Of a DNA stretch of 42,936 nucleotides, positions 8,665-18,446 are shown one piece after another. Origin of the DNA: Actinomycetota bacterium. Its GTDB lineage: Bacteria; Actinomycetota; Acidimicrobiia; Acidimicrobiales; UBA8592. The notes below the pieces were generated by a model. That model was not told the DNA's origin, did no database searches, and was given only the letters and a program-made list of their open reading frames with translations. How positions within the stretch are numbered: the first letter of the stretch is position 1; each line of letters opens with the position of its first letter. The translations under genes were made by a program, and so were the position numbers. The DNA is taken from positions 1 to 42,936 of the forward strand of contig CACFFD010000010.1 of assembly GCA_902565595.1 (NCBI GenBank), given 5' to 3'.

Positions 8665-9825
8665 TCAGCCCATTCCGATACCTTGTTGTTTTTGCAAGTA
8701 TTTTCCTTCGGTTTGGAGGGCAGGTGCGACCATAATCTCTGCTTTCTGAAATTCTTTCAGGGTTTGATAACCGCAAGTTGCCATTGAATTTTTGAGGGCT
8801 CCGAAGAGATTCATCCTTCCGTCATTTTGGCTTGCGGGTCCAAGGAGAATTTCCTCGAGGGTGCCCCGTTGCTGGGTTTGTACACGAGCTCCTCGGGGAA
8901 GAGTTGGATGGAATGTAGCCATTCCCCAATGGAAACCCTGACCTGGTGCTTCGTGGGCTGCTGCTAGTGGCGATCCGATCATGACAGCATCTGCTCCACA
9001 CACGATTGCTTTAGCGATATCCCCTCCGGTTGCCATTCCGCCGTCAGCTATGACATGGACATAAACTCCTGTTTCGTCAAGGTGGCGTATACGAGCTGCT
9101 CGAGCATCGGCTATAGCGGTCGCTTGAGGAACGCCGATACCAAGCACTCCACGAGTAGTACATGCATGTCCAGGACCGACCCCGACCAAGATCCCCGCTG
9201 CTCCTGTCCTCATGAGATGAAGAGCTGCTTCATACGATGCGCAGCCACCAACAATGACAGGTATTGGTAGTTCACGTACGAATGATTTCAGATTGAGAGG
9301 ATCTTTTGTTTTTGAAACATGTTCAGCGGTCACCACAGTTCCTTGAATGACAAGAAGGTCCAATTCGCTCGATAAGATTTGCGGAGTCATCCACTCGGTA
9401 TTGCTAGGAGTTACTGATGCGCACGAGATGACACCACTTGCGTTTATTTCTGCGATGCGTTGAGGTATGAGTTCAGGTTTTATTGGTTCTTGGTATATCT
9501 CTTGCATCCGGTTTGTGGCTTCTCCCGGAGGTAAGTTGGCGATTTCTTGCAGAACATCCGAAGGATCTTCGTATCTGGTCCATAATCCTTCTAGATTTAG
9601 GACTCCGATACCTCCCAGGCGACCCATTTCAATGGCAGTAGCTGGACTTACGACCCCATCCATAGCTGCCCCCATTACGGGGAGGTCTAAGGTAAATGCA
9701 TCAATTTCCCATTGGATATCGACATCCTCTGGATCTCTTGTTCTCCTGCTAGGAACAATCGCTATGTCATCGAATCCGTATGCTCTGCGACCAGATTTAC
9801 CAAGACCCACCTCTATTTCAGCCAT
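8665..9825 (-). CDS. guaB3: GuaB3 family IMP dehydrogenase-related protein
   Basis: 386 aa TIM-barrel protein of the GuaB3 class: shorter than GuaB because the CBS pair is absent, with the catalytic loop GVGPGHACTTRGVLGIGVPQ (Cys222) and the phosphate-binding IADGGMATGGDIAKAI and MIGSPLA segments. GuaB3 proteins have been assigned GMP reductase-like or IMPDH-related roles; the sequence alone does not decide which applies here. The residue two before the Cys is His, where I would expect a small residue (Ala or Ser). The ATG follows an AAGGA ribosome site. It sits directly upstream of guaA, so purine interconversion is the clear context. Confidence 0.93.
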   Translation of the reverse strand: MAEIEVGLGKSGRRAYGFDDIAIVPSRRTRDPEDVDIQWEIDAFTLDLPVMGAAMDGVVSPATAIEMGRLGGIGVLNLEGLWTRYEDPSDVLQEIANLPPGEATNRMQEIYQEPIKPELIPQRIAEINASGVISCASVTPSNTEWMTPQILSSELDLLVIQGTVVTAEHVSKTKDPLNLKSFVRELPIPVIVGGCASYEAALHLMRTGAAGILVGVGPGHACTTRGVLGIGVPQATAIADARAARIRHLDETGVYVHVIADGGMATGGDIAKAIVCGADAVMIGSPLAAAHEAPGQGFHWGMATFHPTLPRGARVQTQQRGTLEEILLGPASQNDGRMNLFGALKNSMATCGYQTLKEFQKAEIMVAPALQTEGKYLQKQQGIGMG

Positions 9826-9922
9826 AGATTCGTTCCTTAAATTTGGATGTAAGGCTCCATCTTAGTCAAACAGGTCGCTGACAGAATGACCCTCTTTAGT
9901 TTGTTAGCGATGAGCTCAATGT

Positions 9923-10633
9923 TTATGAGAAGTGGTTTGATTCGTCGATCGAAAGGAGGACTAGGAGGAATTGTCGAAGCATTGCCGCTGTGGCTCCCCA
10001 GACGGTATCACCAACGAGCTCAAAGAAATACACGGGGCGGGAACGTCCATCCTTCCATTCCCAGATTTCCTCTCGGTAAATATCTGGATCGAGGAGTTCA
10101 TTCACCGAAATATGGATAATTTCTTCAACCTCTATAGGGTTTGCTTGAAGCTCAGGTACTGTATCCAAAGTTCCAACGAATGGTGTTACCAGAGAGTTGC
10201 TTCCAACAGTAACGAAACTGTCAAGAGTCCCTATATGCCGAACGATTCTTGGATCAAGTGCGATCTCCTCATGGGCTTCACGAACGGCAGTTGCCCATAA
10301 ATCTTCATCTTGTGGCTCTTGATTACCCCCCGGAAAACTGACTTCATGGGTGTGATGTTTCATCATTGCTGACCGTCGGGTCAAAATGACATGCAATTCT
10401 TCTTGAGGTGAAGAATATATTGGGATTAAAACAGCGGAACGTCTTTGTCCTTTCTTCGTATTGGCAGGAGTTTGAGGCTGATGGCCTGAAATAGCGAGTT
10501 CCAAAGCCTCTAGAGTGATTGGACGGTGAGATTTATTCTTCCATGGTGCGGGTGCACCGACTTGCCAAAGCTCTGGACGTGGAATCTTTTGAGGTCCGCC
10601 TCTTCCTAGTGCCACCGAATCAGCTGTTTCCAT
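9923..10633 (-). CDS. Nudix hydrolase, CoA pyrophosphatase (NudL/NUDT7) type
   Basis: 236 aa. It probably cleaves CoA or acyl-CoA to 3',5'-ADP and phosphopantetheine. Seen: the CoA-pyrophosphatase signature before the Nudix box (LTRRSAMMKHHTHEVSFPGG) and the box core REAHEEIAL with metal-binding Glu residues. An N-terminal extension of about 65 residues precedes the Nudix fold. The ATG at 10633 overlaps the end of the small upstream gene by 14 nt, so the two are probably co-translated. CoA salvage fits a genome rich in acyl-CoA enzymes. Confidence 0.87.
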   Translation of the reverse strand: METADSVALGRGGPQKIPRPELWQVGAPAPWKNKSHRPITLEALELAISGHQPQTPANTKKGQRRSAVLIPIYSSPQEELHVILTRRSAMMKHHTHEVSFPGGNQEPQDEDLWATAVREAHEEIALDPRIVRHIGTLDSFVTVGSNSLVTPFVGTLDTVPELQANPIEVEEIIHISVNELLDPDIYREEIWEWKDGRSRPVYFFELVGDTVWGATAAMLRQFLLVLLSIDESNHFS

Positions 10634-10775
10634 CTTCGATGAGTTGTTCCAATAGTTCTGGTAGGCCCCCAGTTTTAAGATTACTTATGACTCGGCCCGG
10701 TGGTGTTTCTCCGCGTTCCCATTCCATCCATTGGTCGAGAAGCTTCTGTGGGTTTGGTTTCGGTTTCTTGTCCAT
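10620..10775 (-). CDS. small conserved-looking protein, 51 aa, function unknown
   Basis: 51 aa from the ATG at 10775; the frame also allows a start at 10805, but the extra residues look non-conserved. Composition is lysine/proline rich at first, then a compact helical segment: LLDQWMEWERGETPPGRVISNL followed by GLPELLEQLIEDG. No TM segment, no cysteines. It overlaps the Nudix gene by 14 nt in another frame, which favours a real, translationally coupled gene over chance. I do not recognise a named family. Confidence 0.6.
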   Translation of the reverse strand: MDKKPKPNPQKLLDQWMEWERGETPPGRVISNLKTGGLPELLEQLIEDGNS

Positions 10776-10841
10776 GTGTCGCGAGCGTACACATATTTTT
10801 CCCATTTGCGGTGTTTCTGGAGAACTGATTTCATTCGTTGG

Positions 10842-10878
10842 TAAAAAGCAAAGAGAGCCGGATCAACCGGCTCTCTTT
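10842..10878 (-). terminator. intrinsic terminator of groES-groEL
   Basis: A perfect 12-bp inverted repeat (10850-10861 and 10867-10878; arm AAAGAGAGCCGG) with a 5-nt loop. Read on the minus strand the stem is followed by GC and then five T. It begins 21 nt after the groEL stop codon, the usual place for a Rho-independent terminator. It separates the chaperone operon from the downstream Nudix/gua genes. Confidence 0.9.
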
Positions 10879-10899
10879 AAACATTTTGCTGTGAGCTGA

Positions 10900-12549
<1,650 letters not shown>

Positions 12550-12840
12550 CTACTTCACTACTGCGAGCACGTCGCGGGCTGACAGGATTAAAAGTTCTTC
12601 GCCACCGCTTGATATTTCGGTGCCTCCGTACTTTGCGTAGACAACAGTGTCTCCGACCTCTACATCGACTGGGATTAGTTCACCTGTCTGTTCGGACCGT
12701 TTTCCGGGTCCAACGGCCAGTACTTCACCCTGTTGTGGTTTTTCCTTGGCTGTGTCAGGTATTACCAAGCCACTTGCCGTAGTTTCCTCTGATTCTCCGG
12801 GCCGGACAACAATCCGGTCTTCCCGTGGATGCAAATTCAT
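12550..12840 (-). CDS. groES: co-chaperonin GroES
   Basis: 96 aa from the ATG at 12840, which is preceded by a strong AAGGAGTG ribosome site 7 nt upstream; the seven extra residues of the longer frame (MCKECAD) overlap that site and are unlikely to be translated. Seen: [11 protein letters not shown], the mobile loop region [19 protein letters not shown], and YAKYGGTEI. Caps the GroEL ring. First gene of the groES-groEL operon; the promoter must lie in the 163 nt between 12841 and 13003. No convincing CIRCE operator is present there. Confidence 0.98.
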   Translation of the reverse strand: MNLHPREDRIVVRPGESEETTASGLVIPDTAKEKPQQGEVLAVGPGKRSEQTGELIPVDVEVGDTVVYAKYGGTEISSGGEELLILSARDVLAVVK

Positions 12841-13003
12841 ATCTGCGCACTCCTTGCACACTAAAAAATTTTTACTTTACAAGTTCTTTGGGACATATTG
12901 GAGCCCTAAAACTCTCTACTTACGATACGTCCCCCAGACCAATTTCCAAACATGGAGGGATGTAGTTTCTGGACACTGAAGCTATCTCAACATAGGGCTA
13001 GAA

Positions 13004-13987
13004 TTATCCCCGTGCGGGTTGGGACCCTTTAATGCTTGCTCGTTCCATAACTCGCCTCTGGGGAGAGTAGTCACTCGTTGCATAGTGCTGGACTGCTTGA
13101 TTATCCCAGAACGCTATGGAATTGGGTTCCCACTTGAAGCGACACGAGTACTCAAGTACCTCAAATTCTCTGCAAAGCAGGTCCAGAAGCGCAAAGCTTC
13201 GTTCTTCTTCCCAGCCTTTTATGCCAGTCACAAATATCCTGTTCACATAGAGCAGGGGTTTCCCGGTCTGGTAGTGGTTGATAACTACCGGATGTTCGAC
13301 AATCGGATACTGTTCTCGTATCTCTTCCTTTTTCTCATCAGGGACTAGGCGAGCGAAAGCTCTGAAAAAATCATGGGTGGCGACCAGATCATCGATAAGG
13401 TCCTTCGTTTCTTGATCAAGTCCCCCATACGCCGCATGCGCATCTACAAAGAGCGTATCTCCACCTACTGGGGGGACTTCGACCGCTCGGAGAATGGCCC
13501 CTCGAGAGGGCGTCTTTCTCCAGGTGACATCGTGATGCCACTGGTTCTCGTATCCGCCAGCCTTATCATTTTTTTCAAATCTGACCAATTCCGGAGTTTC
13601 GGTATTGGGAGGAAGAAACGGGTGAATCTCTAACTCTCCGAACCGGCTAGCAAAGCTAACATGCTGTTCTGAGGTGATTGGTTGATCTCTGAAAAAGATT
13701 ACCTTGTAATCCCATAAGGCTTGTTGAATTTCATCAATGACTTGTTGGGGGAGTTCCTGAGTTAAATCTAGACCAATGAGTTCCGCGCCGACAGTGGGTG
13801 ATAGTTGCTGAACATCGAAATGCTGCCACCTTAAGCCTTGAAGACGATCGCGCTCAGCGAAGAGATGGGTTTGAGGCCCCATTGTGCGTGAGTATCCAGG
13901 AAGTTTGACTCTCCCTGGCAATCCGACGCCAGGGTCTTCCGAAGCAAGAATCTCTACGTCTTCGTTTTGGTGAAGCGTTTCGGACAT
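13004..13987 (-). CDS. TauD/TfdA family Fe(II)/2-oxoglutarate dioxygenase
   Basis: 327 aa. Hydroxylates a small molecule using 2-oxoglutarate and oxygen. The metal triad is visible: His151 and Asp153 in WHHDVTW and His301 in VQHYATSDY, with Arg312 (SPQRRVMERASI) as 2-oxoglutarate ligand. About 55 residues before the usual TauD start (LSPTVGAELIGLDL) form an N-terminal extension. The family includes taurine, 2,4-D and alkylsulfate dioxygenases; the substrate cannot be chosen from sequence. It lies alone between groES and pyrE on the same strand. Confidence 0.92.
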   Translation of the reverse strand: MSETLHQNEDVEILASEDPGVGLPGRVKLPGYSRTMGPQTHLFAERDRLQGLRWQHFDVQQLSPTVGAELIGLDLTQELPQQVIDEIQQALWDYKVIFFRDQPITSEQHVSFASRFGELEIHPFLPPNTETPELVRFEKNDKAGGYENQWHHDVTWRKTPSRGAILRAVEVPPVGGDTLFVDAHAAYGGLDQETKDLIDDLVATHDFFRAFARLVPDEKKEEIREQYPIVEHPVVINHYQTGKPLLYVNRIFVTGIKGWEEERSFALLDLLCREFEVLEYSCRFKWEPNSIAFWDNQAVQHYATSDYSPQRRVMERASIKGSQPARG

Positions 13988-14042
13988 ACCACCCCCTAAT
14001 TAATGCCCTCCATTAAATATTGTAGCATCTGCGAAGTTAATG

Positions 14043-14606
14043 TCAACTAGGAAGCTCCACGGGCTCTATCCCCAAATCCAGGTACGTCGCTATCGGATAA
14101 TAAAGGATTCCTCGACTTTCTATGAGCGGTTTCGCTATTTCTCCTCGATCAACAAGTGTTGAAACTGCGACGACTTTTGCGCCAGTCGCTTCCACCTCAT
14201 CAACTGCTTTAAGGAGCGATCCTCCGGTTGTTATAGCATCTTCAACAACCAAGCAACGATCGCCGTCCCCTATCGGTGAACCTTCAATAAGTTTGTTTGT
14301 TCCCCGTCCCTTTGGTTTCTTACGTACAAAAAACCATCGGCAGCGTTGAATCCCAGCTATTCCTATGGTTAAAGCATCCGCCCCGAGGGTTGGACCCCCA
14401 ACAGCATCGAATTCAACACCCTGAAGAAGAACTCCATCAACTATTGCCCTACTAGCGATTTCTAGGTCATCAAAGTGCGCTGTAGCCAGTTTGCCATCAA
14501 CGAAATCTTGGCTCATCGCACCTGAAGCCAATTGGATCGGCTCCTCAAGCCTTCTGAGTCCTTTGGATTTGATAATCTCAATTGCTTGCTGCTGCAAGCT
14601 GCTCAT
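14043..14606 (-). CDS. pyrE: orotate phosphoribosyltransferase
   Basis: 187 aa. Transfers the ribose-5-phosphate of PRPP onto orotate to give OMP, in pyrimidine synthesis. Seen: the PRPP-binding motif CLVVEDAITTGGSLLKAV at about residues 118-135, FFVRKKPKGRGTNKLIEG (the flexible catalytic loop region), and GGPTLGADAL. The start is taken at the ATG at 14606, behind GGAGG; the longer frame would begin with a GTG that overlaps this ribosome site. Length and motif order are normal for PyrE. Confidence 0.95.
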   Translation of the reverse strand: MSSLQQQAIEIIKSKGLRRLEEPIQLASGAMSQDFVDGKLATAHFDDLEIASRAIVDGVLLQGVEFDAVGGPTLGADALTIGIAGIQRCRWFFVRKKPKGRGTNKLIEGSPIGDGDRCLVVEDAITTGGSLLKAVDEVEATGAKVVAVSTLVDRGEIAKPLIESRGILYYPIATYLDLGIEPVELPS

Positions 14607-14640
14607 TTGATCCTCCACTCGCCTTCTTTTCAGCCTAGCC

Positions 14641-15744
14641 TTACTTGCTCATCGAACCGATGTATTGGACGCTATCGCGATCTACAACCGCGGCGACGCT
14701 TCGTTCGAGAATCGCAGTGAAAAGTTTGGACGCTCGTTCATTGGGCTGATCAGCAGTAACGGCGGTGTTTCCCCAGTTCACAAGCCAGAACAAGTGCGCA
14801 GTGTCTATCTGTTCTACCAGTTCGTCGAATGTTCCAAATCCTGTTTGACGGTCATGCATCGCATCCTGATACCGGCGAAGCAGATCGATTTCAGAATTCC
14901 TCCGAAGATCAATATCGAGATTGCAGCCCAAAAACGGGGACAGGTCACCTGACCCATCCCCCCTTCCAACAAGTTGGAAATCCAATACGATGACGTCAGG
15001 AAGGCCATCCGTCTTATCATCGAAGAGAAGATTGTCTAGACGAAAGTCGTTATGCGTCAAAGTTCTACTTCTCTCTGCCCAACTCACAAGCCACTGAGAG
15101 ATTTCGGGAATAAATAACTCAAGTTTCTCAGGTAACCAATCGGGATAAAGATGCCCGTACTGGTCCATCACTGTTGGCCACGATGCTTCATATAGTCCTT
15201 GGAGTCCCATATTAATTGGACTATCGAGGGGCGGAACCCATTCCATCTCGATGAGTTCTTTACTGTCCCACCAGCGTGAATGGATTTGTGCAGCTGTGTC
15301 GATTACCGCCATGGCGTCTTCAAGGCTTGCGCCGAGTAGGTGATCTCCGGATCGGTAACGTCCGACATCTTCTAAGAGAAGTGCATACCGCTCCGATTCG
15401 GGATCATTTCCGTTGAAATATACGGCTGGTTTACGGATGGAAACTTTCGGAGCGACATGGGTATAAAACAGCGCTTCTCGCTCATAAACACCCAGCATGA
15501 CGCCGAGTGGCTTAAGCGCCCCGTCAGTTGTTGGGATCTTTGCTATAGCTGTTTGAGGTCCGCCTTCATCTGTTGCATACGTGAGGTGAAGTCGCGCTAA
15601 TTCTCCGAGGAAGCCTTCACCTATCGCTATCCGTTCAGTCACAACGTCCGTTACCACCGACGAAGTAGCTCCTGATGCGACTAGTGCTTGCGTGAGCCAA
15701 TTTGCGTCAAAATCTTCTAACGATTCAGGAATGTTCAAAGCCAT
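14641..15744 (-). CDS. aminoglycoside phosphotransferase / ecdysteroid-kinase-like phosphotransferase
   Basis: 367 aa protein of the kinase-like APH fold. Catalytic loop LTHNDFRLDNLLF (His231, Asp233, Asn238) and the metal-binding DFQ (Asp255 in VIVLDFQ) are intact. The N-lobe has IAKIPTTDG, in which the Lys is the ATP-binding candidate, and LLLEDVGRYRSGD as hinge. Such proteins are abundant in fatty-acid and steroid degrading Actinobacteria; the acceptor is unknown and antibiotic resistance should not be assumed. Divergent from tag, 45 nt apart. Confidence 0.88.
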   Translation of the reverse strand: MALNIPESLEDFDANWLTQALVASGATSSVVTDVVTERIAIGEGFLGELARLHLTYATDEGGPQTAIAKIPTTDGALKPLGVMLGVYEREALFYTHVAPKVSIRKPAVYFNGNDPESERYALLLEDVGRYRSGDHLLGASLEDAMAVIDTAAQIHSRWWDSKELIEMEWVPPLDSPINMGLQGLYEASWPTVMDQYGHLYPDWLPEKLELFIPEISQWLVSWAERSRTLTHNDFRLDNLLFDDKTDGLPDVIVLDFQLVGRGDGSGDLSPFLGCNLDIDLRRNSEIDLLRRYQDAMHDRQTGFGTFDELVEQIDTAHLFWLVNWGNTAVTADQPNERASKLFTAILERSVAAVVDRDSVQYIGSMSK

Positions 15745-15789
15745 GGTTATATCTCTAGTTCGATGTCAGGACATGACGCAAACTAGTAC

Positions 15790-16455
15790 ATGATTTCTAG
15801 AGACATGGGCAAAGCGCGCCTTTCAAATCATGGGGTATCTTGTGATATGGAAGATCTTGTAGACGATGAGGATGGCGAAATTGTACGCTGTCTCTGGCCG
15901 GGGATGGATGAATTCTACATGGAATATCATGACACCGAATGGGGAGTTCCAATAGGAGATGACGATGGCCTGTTTGAAAGAATTTGTCTGGAAGGTTTCC
16001 AGTCGGGGCTTTCATGGATAACGGTTCTCCGAAAGAGAAAGAACTTCCGGCATGCTTTCGAGAATTTTCATATCGAGACGGTTGCCAGACTTGGCGATAA
16101 GGATCTAAAAAGACTCATGAATAATGAGGGAATCATCCGGCATAAAGGAAAGATCCAGGCCACAATAAATAATGCTCAAAGAGCGATCGAGATCATAAAT
16201 GAGAAAGGTTCGCTCGCTAGCTATCTCTGGTCATGGGAGCCCGACGAACAAACAAGGGATGATGAGACAAATCGATCTCTATCGGCTGCTTCGACAGCAC
16301 TCAGTAAGGATTTAAAGACTCGAGGGTGGTCTTGGGTAGGGCCCACAACAGTTTATTCGTTTATGCAGGCGGTAGGAATGGTGAACGACCATTCGAGAAG
16401 TTGCCATGCGTGGGAGAAAACTGAACGTTTGAGGACAAAATTCATTCGTCCGTAA
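15790..16455 (+). CDS. tag: DNA-3-methyladenine glycosylase I
   Basis: 221 aa. Base-excision repair enzyme removing 3-methyladenine. Seen: RCLWPG and YHDTEWGVP at the start of the domain, FQSGLSWITVLRKRKNFR, HKGKIQATINNA, and VNDHSRSCHAW near the end. The zinc ligands of E. coli Tag (Cys4, His17, His175, Cys179) have counterparts in RCLW, YHDTEW and DHSRSCH. There is an N-terminal extension of about 33 residues if the ATG at 15790 is used; the ATG at 15847 is a plausible alternative. No clear ribosome site at either. Confidence 0.94.
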   Translation: MISRDMGKARLSNHGVSCDMEDLVDDEDGEIVRCLWPGMDEFYMEYHDTEWGVPIGDDDGLFERICLEGFQSGLSWITVLRKRKNFRHAFENFHIETVARLGDKDLKRLMNNEGIIRHKGKIQATINNAQRAIEIINEKGSLASYLWSWEPDEQTRDDETNRSLSAASTALSKDLKTRGWSWVGPTTVYSFMQAVGMVNDHSRSCHAWEKTERLRTKFIRP

Positions 16456-16498
16456 GTCCCGCTATCGAGATGCAGGAAAGTCCACTACCCTATTTGAC

Positions 16499-17689
16499 GT
16501 GACTCACCCTGGAGATCCATATATTAAAGAGCAAATGCGCGAGTTCGGCGAGACTATTTTCGCCGAAATGTCGGCGCTTGCCATTAAAACTGGAGCGATA
16601 AATCTGGGGCAAGGTTTCCCCGACACCGATGGACCTTCTGAAGTCGCTGAAGCCGCCGTTAAAGCTATCCGCGGTGGGCTGAACCAATACCCGCCGGGAT
16701 TGGGTATCCCTGAGCTTCGTAAAGCTGTCGCTCAACACCAAGAGCGCTTCTATGGGATAACTTTTGACCCTGAACGTGAGGTCCTCATTACGGCAGGAGC
16801 TACTGAAGCTATAGCTGCCACGCTCCTCTCCATTTGTGAACCAGGCGATGAAATTGTCACGTTCGAACCGTATTACGATTCATACGCTGCATCTATTTCA
16901 CTAGCGGGTGGAGTCCGTAAGGTGGTAACCCTCCGAGCTCCAGATTACAGTTTCGACCCGGATGAACTTAAAAACGCGGTCGGACCCCGCACGAAGGCAA
17001 TTCTTCTAAATTCGCCACACAATCCCACAGGAAAGGTTTTTTCCAGAGACGAACTCCAATGCATTGCTGACTTATGCAATGACCATGACCTTCTCGCCAT
17101 CTGCGATGAGGTTTATGAACACCTCGTGTTCGAAGGAGAGCATATTCCTTTAATACAATTTTCTGGAATGCGCGACCGAACTGTTCAAATTTCTTCTGCA
17201 GGGAAGACATTTAGTTTTACAGGGTGGAAGATCGGATGGGTGTGCGCCCAGCCAGCCTTGTTGGAAACAGTACGCACAGCGAAACAATTTCTTACCTTCG
17301 TTAACGGAGCCCCCTTCCAACATGCCATAGTTACCGCCCTAAATTTACCGCTGACATACTTCGAGAATTTTTTAGAGGATATGCGCCAAAAACGCGACTG
17401 TCTTATGAGCGGTTTAACTGCAGCTGGTTTCACAGTTCTCCCGCCAGCTGGGACTTATTTCGTTACTGCAGATATTCGCCCGCTAGGAGCCACTGACGGT
17501 ATGAGTTTCTGCCATGCGCTGCCTGAACGTTCTGGAGTTGTTGCTATACCAAATGTTGTGTTTTATGACAATAAAGAAGAGGGGCGCCATCTGATCCGTT
17601 TCGCCTTTTGCAAAAAACTAGAAGTTCTGGAAGAAGCAGTTAATAGACTGTCAGATGTAACTGACTGGACCATCGAGGGGTCACGATGA
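16499..17689 (+). CDS. class I/II PLP aminotransferase, glutamine transaminase/methionine aminotransferase type
   Basis: 396 aa fold-type I aminotransferase. PLP-forming Lys236 lies in SSAGKTFSFTGWKIGW; Asp203 and Tyr206 (CDEVYEHL) and NSPHNPTGKVF complete the cofactor pocket. The start INLGQGFPDTDGP matches the kynurenine/glutamine transaminase K and YbdL-like group; DapC-like enzymes are the main alternative. The stop overlaps the ATG of an omega-amidase gene by 4 nt. That pairing supports transamination of a 2-oxo acid (for example 4-methylthio-2-oxobutyrate) with glutamine, giving 2-oxoglutaramate for the next enzyme. Start codon GTG. Confidence 0.9.
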   Translation: MTHPGDPYIKEQMREFGETIFAEMSALAIKTGAINLGQGFPDTDGPSEVAEAAVKAIRGGLNQYPPGLGIPELRKAVAQHQERFYGITFDPEREVLITAGATEAIAATLLSICEPGDEIVTFEPYYDSYAASISLAGGVRKVVTLRAPDYSFDPDELKNAVGPRTKAILLNSPHNPTGKVFSRDELQCIADLCNDHDLLAICDEVYEHLVFEGEHIPLIQFSGMRDRTVQISSAGKTFSFTGWKIGWVCAQPALLETVRTAKQFLTFVNGAPFQHAIVTALNLPLTYFENFLEDMRQKRDCLMSGLTAAGFTVLPPAGTYFVTADIRPLGATDGMSFCHALPERSGVVAIPNVVFYDNKEEGRHLIRFAFCKKLEVLEEAVNRLSDVTDWTIEGSR

Positions 17690-18435
17690 AGGTCGCTGCT
17701 ATCCAGCATGACATTTTCTGGGAACAACCAGAGAAGAACTTCCCTCTTCTTACTCCATTAATTGAAAAGGCTGCTGCAGAAGGAGCGCGCTTGATAGTTC
17801 TTTCAGAGCTGTTCAGCAATGGTTTCTCAATGAACACAAAAAATATTAGTGAAGCCTTAGATGGCGCCAGCACCCAATTTCTTATTCAACAGGCAACTGA
17901 GCTGGGTGTATGGATTTGCGGATCAGTACCAATTCTTTCTAGAGGCAATGACCTCCCTCATAATTCTTTAGTACTTGCCGACCCAGAGGGAAATACTCTG
18001 AGATACGAGAAGAACCACCTATTTGGGTATGCGGGGGAAGATAAACACTACGTTGGAGGCTCTTCCCCTCTCACTGTCGACTTAGAGGGTGTCAGGTGCA
18101 GTTTCTTTATATGCTTTGACCTTCGCTTTGGCCCTGACTTTTGGAATATTGCTGCAGCGACCGACTTGTTTATTGTGGTAGCAAATTGGCCGGAAGTTCG
18201 CCGAAATCACTGGAAGTCTCTACTCAAAGCAAGAGCAATAGAGAATCAGGCGTTTGTCTTAGGAGTAAACAGGATTGGTAAGGGAAATGGTCTAACGTAT
18301 TCGGGCGATAGCCGACTGTATGGCCCTATGGGGAAGACGATCAGTAAAGCAAATAAACATGAAACTCAGATTCTACTTAGTGACATCGAACCATCTACTG
18401 TAACGAAGGTGCGTTCAGACTTTCCCTTTCGTTAG
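17686..18435 (+). CDS. carbon-nitrogen hydrolase, omega-amidase (YafV/Nit2-like)
   Basis: 249 aa nitrilase-superfamily hydrolase with an intact triad: Glu41 (LSELFSNGF), Lys109 (YEKNHLFG) and Cys143 (FICFDLRFG). The LSELFSNGFSMN region resembles YafV-type omega-amidases, which hydrolyse 2-oxoglutaramate or 2-oxosuccinamate. The ATG overlaps the aminotransferase stop by 4 nt, so the two proteins are translationally coupled. Together they would form a glutamine transaminase/omega-amidase route, useful in methionine salvage; this is inferred from known pairs. Confidence 0.9.
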   Translation: MKVAAIQHDIFWEQPEKNFPLLTPLIEKAAAEGARLIVLSELFSNGFSMNTKNISEALDGASTQFLIQQATELGVWICGSVPILSRGNDLPHNSLVLADPEGNTLRYEKNHLFGYAGEDKHYVGGSSPLTVDLEGVRCSFFICFDLRFGPDFWNIAAATDLFIVVANWPEVRRNHWKSLLKARAIENQAFVLGVNRIGKGNGLTYSGDSRLYGPMGKTISKANKHETQILLSDIEPSTVTKVRSDFPFR

Positions 18436-18446
18436 TTCAACGGGCG

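Noticed and set aside
12841-12880. CIRCE-like element before groES (TTAG, later GAGTGC on the minus strand)
   Set aside because: The left half reads TTAGTGTGC rather than TTAGCACTC and the spacer is far shorter than 9 nt; the GAGTGC is explained by the ribosome site.
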